This document shows, one piece after another, positions 1 through 11,733 of a DNA stretch of 64,000 nucleotides. Source of the stretch: Apostichopus japonicus (lineage: Eukaryota > Echinodermata > Holothuroidea > Aspidochirotida > Stichopodidae); assembly GCF_037975245.1 (NCBI RefSeq), contig NC_092577.1, positions 3,052,501 to 3,116,500 on the forward strand, in the 5' to 3' direction. The notes under the pieces were generated by a model. The model did no database searches. It was not told the DNA's origin and saw only the letters and a list, made by a program, of their open reading frames with translations. Positions within the stretch are counted from its first letter, which is position 1. The number at the start of each line of letters is the position of its first letter. The translations under genes and the position numbers were made by a program.

Positions 1-580
1 GGTTGATTGGAGACAGGAAAGAGAGAGAAAAAGCTAGGGTTACCATATTTCTATTCTTGAAAAGTGGGACAATGACTCCTGGGTATATGGTCTAGAGAGA
101 GGGTAAGTCTTACCATCTGGAATAGTGAGCATATTGTAAAAACAGTGATATGTATGAGCGTCACAATTAGACCCTTACAGAACCTGGACAACTCAGTTTG
201 CCGATTAATCAGGCCCGTAGGGTAGTTAATTCTTGCTTCTTATCAAGCAAATGTTGATATGTACATGTAAGCAAATTTACAAGCAAAATTCGATATGAAT
301 TAAGTCCAATAGCTTAGCTCTGACAGTTCACAATTGGTCCTACGTAGGCAGCCGTGACATCTATCCAGGACACTTGTAGGACTATGGCCCGGGACTAAGG
401 ACCTTGGATGCCAGATAAACTTCAGGTCAATATTGACTTCATATGCATTGCCATAAAAGGCATTACAATTTTATGCTAAACACTGACCGTCTGACTGACC
501 AGCCACCCCCCTCCCCCCAAATCCCATATCAAACCTGTCACATGGATCCTTTATATAGCTTCTGATGCAATTAACACACA
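1..580. other. Non-coding sequence, nothing recognised
   Basis: No coding frame, RNA gene or repeat could be supported here. There is a short C-rich run near 506-519. Confidence 0.5.
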
Positions 581-820
581 GTATGTTTGTATTTTAGATC
601 CTCCTGCAAGCAGAAACTCACAAAGAAGCCATCATTATAATTGGCTTATCAAAGCCATTTAAGCTGACCAAAGTCAGTCTCTTACATTCATATTTAATAT
701 CCATGATTATGAATTGTCAACAACTCTGTACAGTAGCTGGACGACATACATTGATCTTGGAGTGACTCGAACTCGGGACCTTATGATTGTAAGGCACCGG
801 CATTAACCACTGAGCTAACA
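581..820 (-). mobile_element. tRNA-derived SINE (family 2), copy 1
   Basis: Read on the minus strand, this starts with a tRNA-like head: an A-box-like stretch 'TAGCTCAGTGGTTAA' (rc near 803-818) and a B box 'GAGTTCGAGTCAC' (rc near 763-775). A ~170-bp body follows and ends at 'GGATCTAAAATACA' (rc near 588-601). The same body and head recur at 49255-49485, and parts recur at 51507-51570 and 62488-62627. A tRNA promoter head on a repeated ~240-bp unit is the definition of a tRNA-SINE. No target-site duplication was found. Confidence 0.8.
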
Positions 821-1483
821 CATGTATACATATATTATAAATTGACTCACACACACACACACTTTAACCTAATACTTAGACCATATAGTATACTCTACAT
901 GTTTAAAGGTCAGCTTGACCCTCAGTCCTTCAATGTCTAGGAATAATGAAGGTCTATGAACAAACATAAAAGTTCTTTTGAAAAGCTGCACTAGCAAGTT
1001 TGAACTTGCTTTAAAGAGGAAGTAATAAACATTAAATCATGTATGTTTATATACTCCACTACTTCTTTTCTTCTCAAGCATCTCTCCTTTAATATTTCTT
1101 TTCTTGAACATTTTGATAGAGAGCTCTCTGACAAACCTCATGACATGAAATTTAAGTTTTCGGTTTTGTTATTTTGTTTCAATTGTAGACTACAAATTGC
1201 ATATCAATCTACGCATCAATAGAAATTGAAAGTATTTATATCTATATATATCATATATTGAAATTAATGGATAATTCTATATGAACATCAACAGTTAAAG
1301 TCAGCTGTTTAATTAAAGCAGCCATAAAAGCAGCTTTCTTGGCTGCCCAGGCGACCGACTTCACAAAACCCGGTGGTTGTATAATATTCAAAATAAGACT
1401 GAAATGGATAAAAACAAAAACTCCTAATGATTAATACTTAATGAGTAATTAATGAATCTGTTAGAATGTACAGAAACTTTTAA
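821..1483. other. Non-coding AT-rich spacer
   Basis: It contains a short (CA)n run near 848-862 and several TATA-rich words. No coding or RNA feature is seen. Confidence 0.45.
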
Positions 1484-2478
1484 TGTACTACATACTGTAC
1501 TATGCTGTCCTGTACTGTGATGTACTGTATTGTACTGTACTATACTATACTGTACTGTACTATACTATACTGTGCTGTACTATACTGTACTATACTGTAC
1601 TGTACTGTACTGTACTATACTGTACTGTACTATACTATACTGTGCTGTACTATACTGTACTATACTATACTGTACTGTACTGTACTATACTGTACTGTGC
1701 TGTACTGTACTATACTAAACTGTACTGTACTGTACTATACTGTACTGTACTGTGCTGTACTATACTGTACTGTACTGTGCTGTACTGTGCTATACTATAC
1801 TATACTGTACTGTACTATACTGTGCTGTACTGTGCTGTACTGTACTATACTATACTGTACTGTACTATACTGTACTGTACTATACTGTACTGTGCTATAC
1901 TATACTGTACTATACTGTACTATACTGTACTATACTGTACTGTACTGTGCTGTACTATACTGTACTATACTATACTGTACTGTACTATACTGTACTGTGC
2001 TGTACTATACTGTACTGTACTGTGCTGTACTGTGCTATACTATACTATACTGTACTGTACTATACTGTACTGTGCTGTACTGTGCTGTACTGTACTGTAC
2101 TATACTATACTGTACTGTACTATACTGTACTGTACTATACTGTACTGTGCTATACTATACTGTACTATACTGTACTGTACTGTGCTGTACTATACTGTAC
2201 TATACTATACTGTACTGTACTGTACTATACTGTACTGTACTATACTGTACTGTACTATACTGTACTGTACTGTACTATACTGTACTGTGCTGTACTATAC
2301 TGTACTATACTGTACTGTGCTGTACTGTACTGTGCTGTACTATACTATACTGTACTGTACTGTGCTGTACTGTACTGTGCTGTACTATACTGTGCTGTAC
2401 TAAAATGTACTGTACTGTAATGTGCTGTACTATACTATACCGTACTATACTATTCTGTACTGCGCTGGGCCGTACTAT
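1484..2478. repeat. ~1-kb pentanucleotide array, TACTG/TACTA/TGCTG variants
   Basis: About 200 copies of a 5-bp unit, mostly TACTG or TACTA with TGCTG variants, run almost without indels. Both ends degrade (ACTACATACTG on the left, CGTACTATAG on the right). The unit combinations contain no stop codon, so all three forward frames stay open for hundreds of codons and give repetitive Tyr/Cys/Thr/Leu/Val/Ile peptides. These are artefacts, not genes. Longer shared strings of TACTG and TACTA units suggest secondary duplication, but I did not define a clean higher-order period. Confidence 0.97.
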
Positions 2479-3242
2479 AGTATTTATAATCATCACATAC
2501 ACAGACATGTACAATGTGCATATTGGCCATAGGGAATAATTTTACTGTAAAATGCTATGCAGAACATGGCATTGTGCTATACGTACTGTGCAGAGATGTA
2601 TAGCAGGTACTGGTGCACACAGAGACCATGTTAGTACATTATATATAACACTCTTTGTAATTAACTGTCCAAAGTGGTAGGAAGTACTGTATGCTTGTAT
2701 CTAGTACTGTACAATCTATGTTTTCACTGACTTTTTCATGTTTGCTGTTAGAAGTTGTACCACAGGTCATTCATTGTCTTAAAACTTCAGAAGTTACAAA
2801 GTAGGATTAATATTTGACATAACCCTTTCTCTATAAGGGTTGTGAAGAATGGAAGGGTTTGCCTGAGGACGTTGTACTTACAAGTATTGTGAATGGGTTT
2901 AAGAATGCTTCGGACAAGCACTTTAAGCATTGTAATCGGGTCTGATATTTTGTTTCTTTTGCTCTCCTTGAGATGGGGACTTGATTGTCCCCCTTGATCC
3001 TTTCTACTAAAAACTTTTTTTCTTAAAACTTAAAAACTTAACCAAACTAACATGGTACAGTCACATTCAGGGACTCTTCTACCCGTCCCAAGCAACCCAG
3101 CCCCGGCCTGCCCCAACTTTCATGGTCTCTTCTTCTCCCCTATCCCCCACCCACTCCCATCAGCCTATATTTTATACATACAATTACGTACGAAAATCGC
3201 TGAGGAAATCCAGACAGACTAAACGTAAACGTAGGATGTTGG
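2479..3242. other. Non-coding spacer
   Basis: No supported gene. The first ~60 bp still carry TACTG-like words, probably a decayed edge of the array. Pyrimidine-rich stretches occur near 3121-3160. Confidence 0.45.
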
Positions 3243-3394
3243 TACTTTGGATGGTAGAATGAGAAGGAAGGGCATGACCGGAGCGGCCGGTCAAAGGGGG
3301 CATGCAGTGTTAAAAGGTTACCAGTTCATTCTAGGCACAGTAGACCAAGGGTGCTAAGTTGGTGGGAAGAGCTCGTAAGCAAGCAGTGAAGCAG
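3243..3394 (+). repeat. ~155-bp dispersed repeat 'D', copy 1
   Basis: It begins 'TACTTTGGATGGTAGAATGA', has a central 'AAAAGGTTACCAGTTCATT' and ends near 'GTAAGC...GTGAAGC'. Full-length relatives lie at 19484-19640, 20169-20325 and 21798-21950, with a 5' piece at 43681-43716, all on the + strand. No terminal inverted repeat, tRNA boxes or coding capacity were found, so the element class is unknown. Confidence 0.75.
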
Positions 3395-5464
3395 ATCCCA
3401 CCCCTCCCCCCTCGGCCCATATTGCATACATGTACTTCAGTCATAAACAAAAAAAATAATTTCAATTTCTACTGTATGTCCTCAGGTAATTTCTAAAAAC
3501 TGACATAGAGAAATGGATTCATTATTACGATGCTTTGGCATTTCCTATCGGGAGAATCAGAGGGCCTTTAAAATAATTAAGAAAGATGATTTTTATCAAA
3601 TATAGCAACTTTTTAATGCATGCATGCATGCCCTTCAAAACAGTCAAAATATATGCTTTAGGATCAACTGCACTGTAAATGCATGATCACATCAAGCACA
3701 CTGTGACTTATATACAGGCTGCCAAATGGAGAGGTAAATTACAGAGAGAATTATTCATAAATCGTACCCCACTGCTTATTTGTAAACTTTCACAGTTTTG
3801 TTTATACTCCATATATTTTCCTCCACCTCCACCTCCCCTTCACTGTGTAATGCATCATGCGTAATGTGTACAACGGTATAAATACTACCGTCAATTGTGT
3901 TCAGTGGTGATATCACTCCCCGCTGGAAAGTGCTAAAGCCCACAGATATATGAAATAAAACCAACGAGATCATTTTTATGTATGCACACTGGAAAAAAAA
4001 AAAAGAAAAAAAAATCCTTAAATTATCCTTACACGCTGAGTTGGTCAAATATACAAACAGTTTTTTTTAATTTTTTTATATTCTTTTGTCTTCATTATTT
4101 TATCAATTTACTGCGATGCACACATGCGTAAAACTACACAACCCCGATATCACTGCGGCGGTACGATCAGGGGAAGGCATGCCTTGATGAATTCAGCAAC
4201 TGTGAATGTATATAGGAGAGATGCTAAGTACATAGCAAGGATGCAAACACTGTACAAATTTATATAGACCTCAAATATACTGTGAATCTACTATATAATT
4301 GATTTTTGTGGGGGATGGAGAATTGCCGCCGTCGCGATGGATGCTCGTTGTTGTCGTCGTCGCATGCGAGCACTACTGTGTGCCCACAGAGAGTCGTAAG
4401 AACCCAGCATTTATAAAGCTTGTACTTCCAACACTCAGGTCCCTCGAGAGACATGTTGGAGTTCTGAGGCTCGTAGACGGCAAGAGCAAAACAATACAAA
4501 CAACAAAACAAGGAAGGTCTCTGGGCAAATTGAAAAGTGGCGGGGGGGGGGGGGGGAGAGTGAAATTGTCCAAACATATAGCCATTGCCTAACTAGCCAA
4601 TCATCATCCATTTACATCTAGGGTTCTCCAAAATACTGAGTCTGAATGGGCATTGGATGATCTAGGGTTGTTGAATTTCCTAGAAATCTACCAGCCCTGC
4701 CGTAATCTGGGCTAGGGATCTAGAGACAAAGCAAAGCTAAAACCGCACAGCAATCTTTGGGAAAGAGAAACCTTGTACGTCATTATCCAGGGTACGAGAA
4801 AAAATTGATCGCTGAATAGCTGTAGCATTCTCCTTCCCAGGCTGTTTTTTTTTTCTTTTCTTTTTTGCTCTCTCACTGTTTTATCTCCAGGACTTAACTT
4901 CTGATGGGGTTGACCGAATGAGAAAACATCATGGGAACAACATCATGCATTGACAAGAGCTAGGTTTACACAGTGTGAACTGAGATCATATGTTAGGCTA
5001 TACTCTTGTGACAGTGATTGAGAGCAAACTTGGAACTATTTAGCAGGATCACAGATTCACTATAAACTGGGCTTAAAAGTTGGAACCAAGCTGAGCCTTT
5101 AAATGTTAGGCCACATGTTTATATGAAAGCAATTTTATTGAAGGACTATAGGATGCATTGAGACTGGCTACTTAGAAAATTACTTGTCTTAAACTTTTTC
5201 ACAGGTGAGATCACATGTTGGACTATTTTCATGTCATTCATAGTACTGTTCAATTAACTGAAAGGACACTGAAACTGAAAATTCCAAAACTGACTGGTTT
5301 GGATATTGCACCGGTGAGGAGGTTAACCCATCTCCCCACAACAAATTTTTTCTACCACAATCTTTCTCCTGTAAAGTTAAGGTGAGTTAGGTTAGGTAGT
5401 GTATGGGTCATCTTGGCACTGAAAGGGGTCACACCCTGAAGATTTTAGAAGTAGGTCTTTTATT
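3395..5464. other. Non-coding spacer with simple-sequence runs
   Basis: It holds a GCAT microsatellite (3617-3632), A-rich runs (3992-4015), a GTC-rich patch (4350-4362) and a G run (4541-4556). The open frames near 4260-4592 span the G run on both strands and look like chance frames in low-complexity DNA. Confidence 0.45.
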
Positions 5465-6040
5465 GCATGACAAGCCAAAAGATTAGCTTTGAAGGAGACA
5501 GAAACCCAACCAACATCATTGGTCTAGGTGATAGAGATAACACTGTCATGAACAACTCCTTCCCCCCCCCCTCCCTCCCTATTCCCACATTTCACCTCAT
5601 CACAGACAGAAGACACAAACCCCCAAAACCATCATTGGTCTATGTGATAGAGATTGCTACATGGTGAACAATCTCTCCCCCCCCCCACATCTCACCTCAC
5701 CCGCAACCAGGAGACACATACCCAACAATCATCATTGGTCTATGTGATAGAGATTGCTACATGGTGAATAATCTCCCCCCGCCCCCCCCCCCCCTTGTCA
5801 TTGGTCTATGTGATTACTACATGGTGACTACTGAGATTGCTACATATTGAATACTCTCTCCCCCCCCACATCTCACCTCACCCGCAACCAGGAGACACAT
5901 ACCCAACAACCATCATTGGACTATGTGATAGAGATTGCTACATGGTGAATAATCTCCCCCCCCCCTTCCCCATCATTGGTATATGTGATTACTACATGGT
6001 AACTGCTGTGATTGCTACATGGTGAACAATCTCCCCCAAT
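5465..6040 (+). repeat. Degenerate ~105-bp tandem array with C-runs (family E)
   Basis: About five units carry 'CATCATTGGTCTATGTGATA' followed by 'GAGATTGCTACATGGTGAA', then a run of C, then a block like 'CACATCTCACCTCACCCGCA'. Units begin near 5512, 5629, 5734, 5798, 5910 and 5973, and some have lost the last block. Related units occur on the opposite strand at 26240-26440, so this is a dispersed tandem family rather than a purely local expansion. The short open frames here are artefacts. Confidence 0.9.
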
Positions 6041-6049
6041 AGCTAAGGA

Positions 6050-6353
6050 GCATGGTGGCCAATTGGCTAAGGCGTCAGACTCGTGATCCAAGGATTGCTG
6101 GTTCGATTCATGCCTAGTTCATTGCGTTGTGTCCATGGGCAAGATGCTTTATCTCACTTCACTCTCTCCACCCAGGGGGTTAAATGGGTACCTGTGAGGT
6201 AACTTGTCATTGGACGCAGTATATAACTGCTGCCGACTGGAGGGATTGTCTCTGGGACAGGTTATCATTGAACAGGGGTAATATAATGTCTGTAAAGCGC
6301 TTTGAGACCTATCGCTGGTGTAAAGCGTTATATAAAAAAAAAATCAAATCAAC
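6050..6353 (+). mobile_element. tRNA-derived SINE (family 1), full-length with target duplication
   Basis: The tRNA-like head shows an A box 'TGGCCAATTGGCTAAGG' at 6055-6071 and a B box 'GGTTCGATTC' near 6100-6109. The 3' end contains 'GTAAAGCGCTTTGAG' and 'GCGTTATATAAAA', which resembles the 3' tail of the LINE copies at 38430 and 41165. The element is bracketed by AGCTAAGGA at 6041-6049 and 6354-6362 (13 bp with one mismatch if CAAY is included), a clear target-site duplication. A second copy with an internal deletion lies at 45565-45835. The short frame inside it is not a gene. Confidence 0.92.
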
Positions 6354-6362
6354 AGCTAAGGA

Positions 6363-7204
6363 AAATCTTACTCCATTTCGGAGTTATCTTCATCCACAAG
6401 GCTGAAGACTTGATCAAGTCTAAATATGACATCATCGAGCCACCATGTGCTTCAATTTGTTTTATGTCTCTCTGTATTAAAATGTCTTCCATTTATTTCC
6501 CAGGCTGTAAATTAAGTTGGCTTTTAGCAAAATGGAATCTGACTCCTCTAATTAGCATGACCTAAGTTGCTTGTCTTTCATTGTATTGGTTTCAGTTTGG
6601 ATTTTCAGATTGGTTTCCGAGTAAACACAGAGCTATTAGCATCCTACCTTGAAAATATGAAACAAAAAGCTAACAGAACAGTATAAAAGACATCATAACC
6701 TATAGAGCTGTACTATGACGTCACATATTTACAAAACGACACATCACACATAGACTTTTAAACTAAGTGGATATCATCCAAAATTGGCATATAATGTTCC
6801 TTAGCTTTTTCTTCAATGGGGGGTGGGGGGAGTTGATTTTTCATAAAAAACTAAGTTCTTATAAGCCAAAGGTGATAATTGGCTTCTATTATGTCTCATT
6901 TAACTCCTAAGTACTAATTAATACTAATTAGTACACAAACTAATGACAAATTTTGGTTTCATATCTCCTTTTATGTTTTTATGTCATCTACTTATGTTGT
7001 GATAAAACAATACAAATAAATAAACATGAAAATGAAAGAATCAATCATTTTCTGGCTGTCTCTTTGAATGTACTTTACAGATGGTGAGAATCTATAGAAT
7101 ACTGCATGATTTTCCCTAAAAATACTGGGTTTAAACTTCTTTACTGACGATAATATGTTAATGAGGCTGTTCTGTACCTATGAGAAAATCATTCCATGTG
7201 GATG
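6363..7204. other. Non-coding spacer
   Basis: AT-rich, with no supported gene or repeat. A G run lies near 6819-6830. Confidence 0.45.
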
Positions 7205-7760
7205 AAATTGCTGATTGCATTAGATCAAAATACATTATTAATTGACGATAGCAATGCATGTATCGATCAATACAATCGCTCAAACGCAGCACGTTGATTG
7301 CATGAGTTCAAAATACATTATAATTTGACAATACCACTGTATTGATCGATCAACACAATTGATTGCATGAGATCAAAATACATTCTTAATTGACGATACC
7401 ACTGTATGGATCGATCAACACAATTGATTGCATGAGATCAAAATACATTTAAAATTGACAATACCACTGCATGGATTGATCAAATGATTGCATTAGATCA
7501 AAATACATTATTAATTGACAAAACCACTGTATTGATCGATCAACACAATTGATTGCATGAGATCAAAATACATTTAAAATTGACAATACCACTGCATGGA
7601 TTGATCAATTGATTGCATTAGATCAAAATACATTATTAATTGACAAAACCACTGTATTGATCGATCAACACAATTGACTGGATGAGATTAAAATACATTA
7701 TTACTTGAGGATACCAATGTATCGATCGATCAACACAATCACTCAAACGCACCACAACGT
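7205..7760 (+). repeat. ~60-67-bp minisatellite, about 8 units, with 125-bp higher-order period
   Basis: Units share 'TTGCATGAGATCAAAATACA', an ATTGAC...ACCACTG block and the 12-bp palindrome TTGATCGATCAA or variants. Two unit types alternate in the centre, so 'AAAATTGACAATACCACTG' recurs exactly 125 bp apart (7451 and 7576). Outer units are more divergent. The outermost ones share a flanking 'CTCAAACGCA' block (near 7279 and 7742), suggesting the whole array sits between two copies of that block. Confidence 0.93.
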
Positions 7761-9192
7761 GCTTTTGAGCAACACAATGTGTTAATGTGTTTAGTCTAAT
7801 AATACTGTAAATGTCTACATGTCAAAAAACGAGGAGGATTAAAAGAATCTAGACAATGTGACAAAAACAATGTGAAAGTGTCAATTTAAGATAATAGGCT
7901 CATTCTTTGTCAATTATCGAAAAGGAAAGCTGCTAATTTTCCAGGAATTTTGTGGGATCTGTACTTACTGTTATCCTGTCTGCTGCCACTGTTATGCAAG
8001 GTGTCTCCACAAAATCTAAACATCTTTCATGAGACACAAAGTTGCAAACTGCAGAAAAGAAAAGAAAAGAAAAAAGAGATATAGAAAAAATGACAACAAA
8101 CCAAAAATGAGTTTCAACCTTTCAACTTATTAAGAGTTAACAAATCCAGGAGTTAAGTGCACACAATTTAAGTATAACATTTTGCATCACTGTTAGTTTA
8201 CGGTATGTTTTGGTCCTTAAGTACATAACCACAGTTTCCCAGTAATTTTAGCGGTAAATGAAGATGAGAACCTCACTGCAGGGTGAAACCAGCCTCCCTT
8301 TAAAGAGCTCTAAGACTCACGGATAACACGCACCATAACAGGAAGACTTAAGAATCAAGTGTACAGTATATATGCACCATGACACCGAAGTGGGATGGCT
8401 AGGCCGTAGCGATACGATGCTACCAATTTTGCGGGCTAGGAAGATGCATGTGAACATCTCCATCATCCTCATCATCATAGCAAGAGAAAGTGCAAATTTA
8501 AGCAAAGAATAAAAACCTGAAAATTACCAAAATTTATTTATGAATATTTTGTTTTTTACAATCCTTCCACTTAATCCTCTCCCTTGACCTCCTTATGCCT
8601 GATGACCCTATCCGTAATAATTCTGAACCAGTGAGTTTGAATAATTCTTAACAAGTGAGGTTGAAGGATCCCGGTGGGTCGTCGATGGAAATTTCTCAAT
8701 CAAAGCAACCAAAATAAAAATTTCTTTTCACTGGATTGAGATTACAAGAAAGACAGGATTATACACATTGATTGCTCCTATTTGGTTTAAATATTAAATC
8801 GGATATTAAAGTCGATTTTAGTAATGTGTTGGTGAATTTTGACATTGCAAACCCACAAAAACGTACAAGACCTTTACTTTGACCATTTATATGTATATTA
8901 GAGTTTTCGAAAAGTGGAGTAGAATTCACAATTTGTGAATTATTTTTTTGCCAATTTAACACTGATTGCAGTCTTAAACCATATTCACATCGAAAAAAAA
9001 AAACAATTTGCAAACTATAGTTTAAAACAGAAAATAACCTGAATCTATTCTGAAACTGATATTACCTACAATTATTATGAACAACCTTTTAAAGTTTCTT
9101 TCATAAAATTTGTCAAGCAGCAGCTATATTCTATATAGTGCTACTTCAATTTTATTAAACAGTATGTTTCTCTAGATGAATGAATTACTGCA
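7761..9192. other. Non-coding spacer
   Basis: No recognisable gene. A minus-strand open frame at 8759-9013 starts at a non-ATG codon and matches nothing I know. An A/G-rich patch is at 8054-8090. Confidence 0.4.
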
Positions 9193-9811
9193 GCATGGTA
9201 TCATTGCACATTAACATACAGTAAGGTAGTATTGTACATGTACATATACATATACTTATAGTATCATTGTACATATACATACAGTAAGGTAGTATAATTG
9301 TACATAAACATATACTTATAGTATCATTGTACATATATGCAAACAGTAAGGTAGTATAATTGTACATATACTTATAGTATCATTGCACATATGCAAACAG
9401 TAAGGTAGTATAATTGTACATATACTTACAGTATCATTGTACATATACATACAGTAAGGTAGTATAATTGTACATATACATATACTTATAGTATCATTGC
9501 ACATATGCAAACAGTAAGGTAGTATAATTGTACATATACTTATAGTATCATTGTACATATACATACAGTAAGGTAGTATAATTGTACATATACATATACT
9601 TATAGTATCATTGCACATATGCAAACAGTAAGGTAGTATAATTGTACATATACTTACAGTATCATTGTACATATACATACAGTAAGGTAGTATAATTGTA
9701 CATATACATATACTTATAGTATCATTGCACATATGCAAACAGTAAGGTAGTATAATTGTACATATACTTATAGTATCATTGTACATATACATACAGTAAG
9801 GTAGTATAATT
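9193..9811. repeat. 54/60-bp minisatellite, left block
   Basis: About 11 units contain 'ACAGTAAGGTAGTATAATT' and 'ACTTATAGTATCATTG'. Units are 54 or 60 bp, and over most of the block they alternate to make a 114-bp dimer (the 60-bp member carries 'GCACATATGCAAACAG'). The block resumes in the same register at 12653 after an inserted transposon. Both lengths are multiples of three and stop-free on the minus strand, producing repetitive open frames that are not genes. Confidence 0.97.
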
Positions 9812-10510
9812 GGGTCAGATCCAAAACCTGTCAACCTCAGGGCTAAAATTTAGATGATCATAGTTATCAATTTTGATAGTTTTGTCCAAAAGAAGAACAA
9901 TTTAAGCTTGCTTGGCTAAAAAATTAAATTTGTATGTTTCTTTGTTAACGAGTACTGCTTAATTATATCAACAATGCACTTAAACCAGCGTTATGGACGG
10001 AAACAGCAATTTGTGCCACTGAACTGCAAGGAATGATGGAATTCACAGGAATCTGCACCTGAATAATTGTTTATGGTACTGATCTCTCCAAAATAGTTTT
10101 TGGAAAAATTAAGTAGGGCATCCCTAATTAAGATGCTAATCGAGAAGAAAATCATTAATTCCGTCCATAACGCTACCTGATGTCATTAATCTCCTGGCAA
10201 TTTTAAAGTTCACTTCAGTGATAAAATTTGCATGTAATCTTCTGAAGGTTATCAATGCCATTAAGGATGAAGTGAAAAATTACCAGATTCTTGCATATTG
10301 ATAAGCTGGGATTCAATGAAACATCAGTGTTATGGATGGAATTAGGAAAACGTTATGGACGGAATGTGAATGTTATGGATGGAAATTACTTTCTTTGGAA
10401 AAACTATGCAGAATGTTTTTTATTAAGTTAAATCAAAGCAATCAAATGTGAATGAATGTTATTTAGGATGGAAAACCTTTTTTTACATGTACATTACAGT
10501 ATTTTTCTAG

Positions 10511-10772
10511 GCTTTCAGGTGATTTTTTCCCTAATTTAAAAAAAAAACGAAAAGAAGAAATTTCTGTAAAAATCCCAAACTTTGAGGATTTGTCATTTCA
10601 AAATAAGGCAAAACACCCTCCTGAAATTTTTTGTACAAACAGGGTGGTACTATATCTCTTCCAGGAAAAATTATCAGATTTTTTCAACATTACGCATTTT
10701 GAGTTATTGGCCGTCAAAGACGACCTCTTTTGTACATCGGAGCAGCTTAACAACTTCTTAAATTATTATTGA
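10511..10772 (+). pseudogene. Transposon coding remnant, segment 1
   Basis: An open frame runs from about 10511 (in-frame stop upstream near 10467) to a TGA at 10770-10772. It has a basic stretch KKKRKEE that looks like a nuclear localisation signal, followed by a peptide with 'KHPPEIFCTNRVVLYLFQEK' and ending NNFLNYY. There is no ATG at the beginning, and CTAG/CAG acceptor-like sites precede it, so it may be an internal exon. It lies inside the 2.84-kb element and is probably a decayed piece of its protein. The family is unknown. Confidence 0.45.
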
Positions 10773-11237
10773 GAACAGCTAGAACCCTGAAATTTGCTTA
10801 GGGGTAAGAACTTTATACTTATAGTTGAAGTATAAAACCATGACAGCTCTAACATGGTTACTTTGGTAAAAAATTGGCATCAAAACTCCTACCTCATGCT
10901 GAATCGCAGCATGAAATAGCAACTTTAGAGTTGCACAACTTGCAAACATATCATAGGAAAGCATTGTAATCATTATTTTGTAAGGTTTGTACCAGACATA
11001 ATAACCTCTGAAAGAATCAAGTACCCTGAAGCAATGGTTTAGGAGCAATTCATCACTAAAAATAGCACATTTTTTAGTGAAAAGTACAAAAATCGTATAT
11101 TTTGACACTTTTAAGTGGACCTAACTCCACAAGACAATATTTTTGTAGCCTAATTTTTTATTTTCCTATTCTATGGGATAGACTCTATAGGCATCTGTAA
11201 TAGAAAGGTAGTAGAATGGTTAATTGCTGAGAAATGA

Positions 11238-11417
11238 GACCTCAAAAGTCAAGAAAATGCCATGGTGGCGACAAATTGCGGAATTTCAAAGTGTGATAAA
11301 TCGGCCAATTGGAAAGCAATGCAACTGAAATTTTCAGAATATGCTTCTTTCATGATGGTCCAATCATACAAAAAATTTGGGAATTTTTGGAGAGGGTGCA
11401 GCAACAGCCATTCTTGA
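11238..11417 (+). pseudogene. Transposon coding remnant, segment 2
   Basis: A short frame contains 'ISKCDKSANWKAMQLKFSEY' and 'SYKKFGNFW', with a protein-like mix of residues, and ends at a TGA at 11415-11417. It overlaps the next segment in another frame around 11356-11417, which is what a single frameshift in an ancestral ORF would give. No known family was recognised. Confidence 0.45.
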
Positions 11418-11733
11418 TTTGACACGGAATGACCCTTATAAATCCAAGTTGTCATCCTTATGCAACATGGTTTTTGTGTATGAAGGAGACTGGTGGTTGG
11501 AAAAGGTGGATCAAATATCAGTTGACAGTAATGATGTCTATGTCTCCTTCCTACACCCTAAGGGCCCTACCAATACTTTCTTCTGGCCATCACCTGAGAC
11601 AAATATCCCACTAAGAATGATCATGGGGAAACTAGAACAGCCTGTCCTCCTAATTTCAAGTAGCAAAGTGGGAATTGCAACAAAGGTGGTTGAATATATT
11701 AGGGACAAGTTTCGAAGAGATTGTGAGCCGTGA
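11356..11733 (+). pseudogene. Transposon coding remnant, segment 3 (C-terminal)
   Basis: About 125 codons are open from a stop at 11353-11355 to a TGA at 11731-11733; there is no ATG near the start. A compact region with 'FVYEGDWWLEKV', then 'VYVSFLHPKGP' and 'TFFWPSPE', resembles a small beta-rich module with a hydrophobic/aromatic pattern. The end is 'KVVEYIRDKFRRDCEP'. The frame reads like genuine protein and sits in the right half of the transposon, so it is inferred to be the C-terminus of its encoded protein. No domain name is claimed. Confidence 0.5.

Noticed and set aside
763-818. Genuine tRNA genes at the tRNA-like heads (also 6055-6110, 45575-45625, 49430-49485, 55812-55848)
   Set aside because: The heads are attached to repeated non-tRNA bodies, lack complete cloverleaf acceptor stems and recur as families, so they are SINEs.
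1483-2539. Long Tyr/Cys/Thr/Leu-rich open frames of 222-345 codons
   Set aside because: They are stop-free readings of a 5-bp repeat in all three frames at once. There is no initiation context, splice site or protein family resemblance.
10779-11108. 109-codon minus-strand frame inside the 2.84-kb transposon (also 11249-11455 and 12199-12504)
   Set aside because: They are antisense to the better coding-like segments or begin at non-ATG codons. No motif was recognised.
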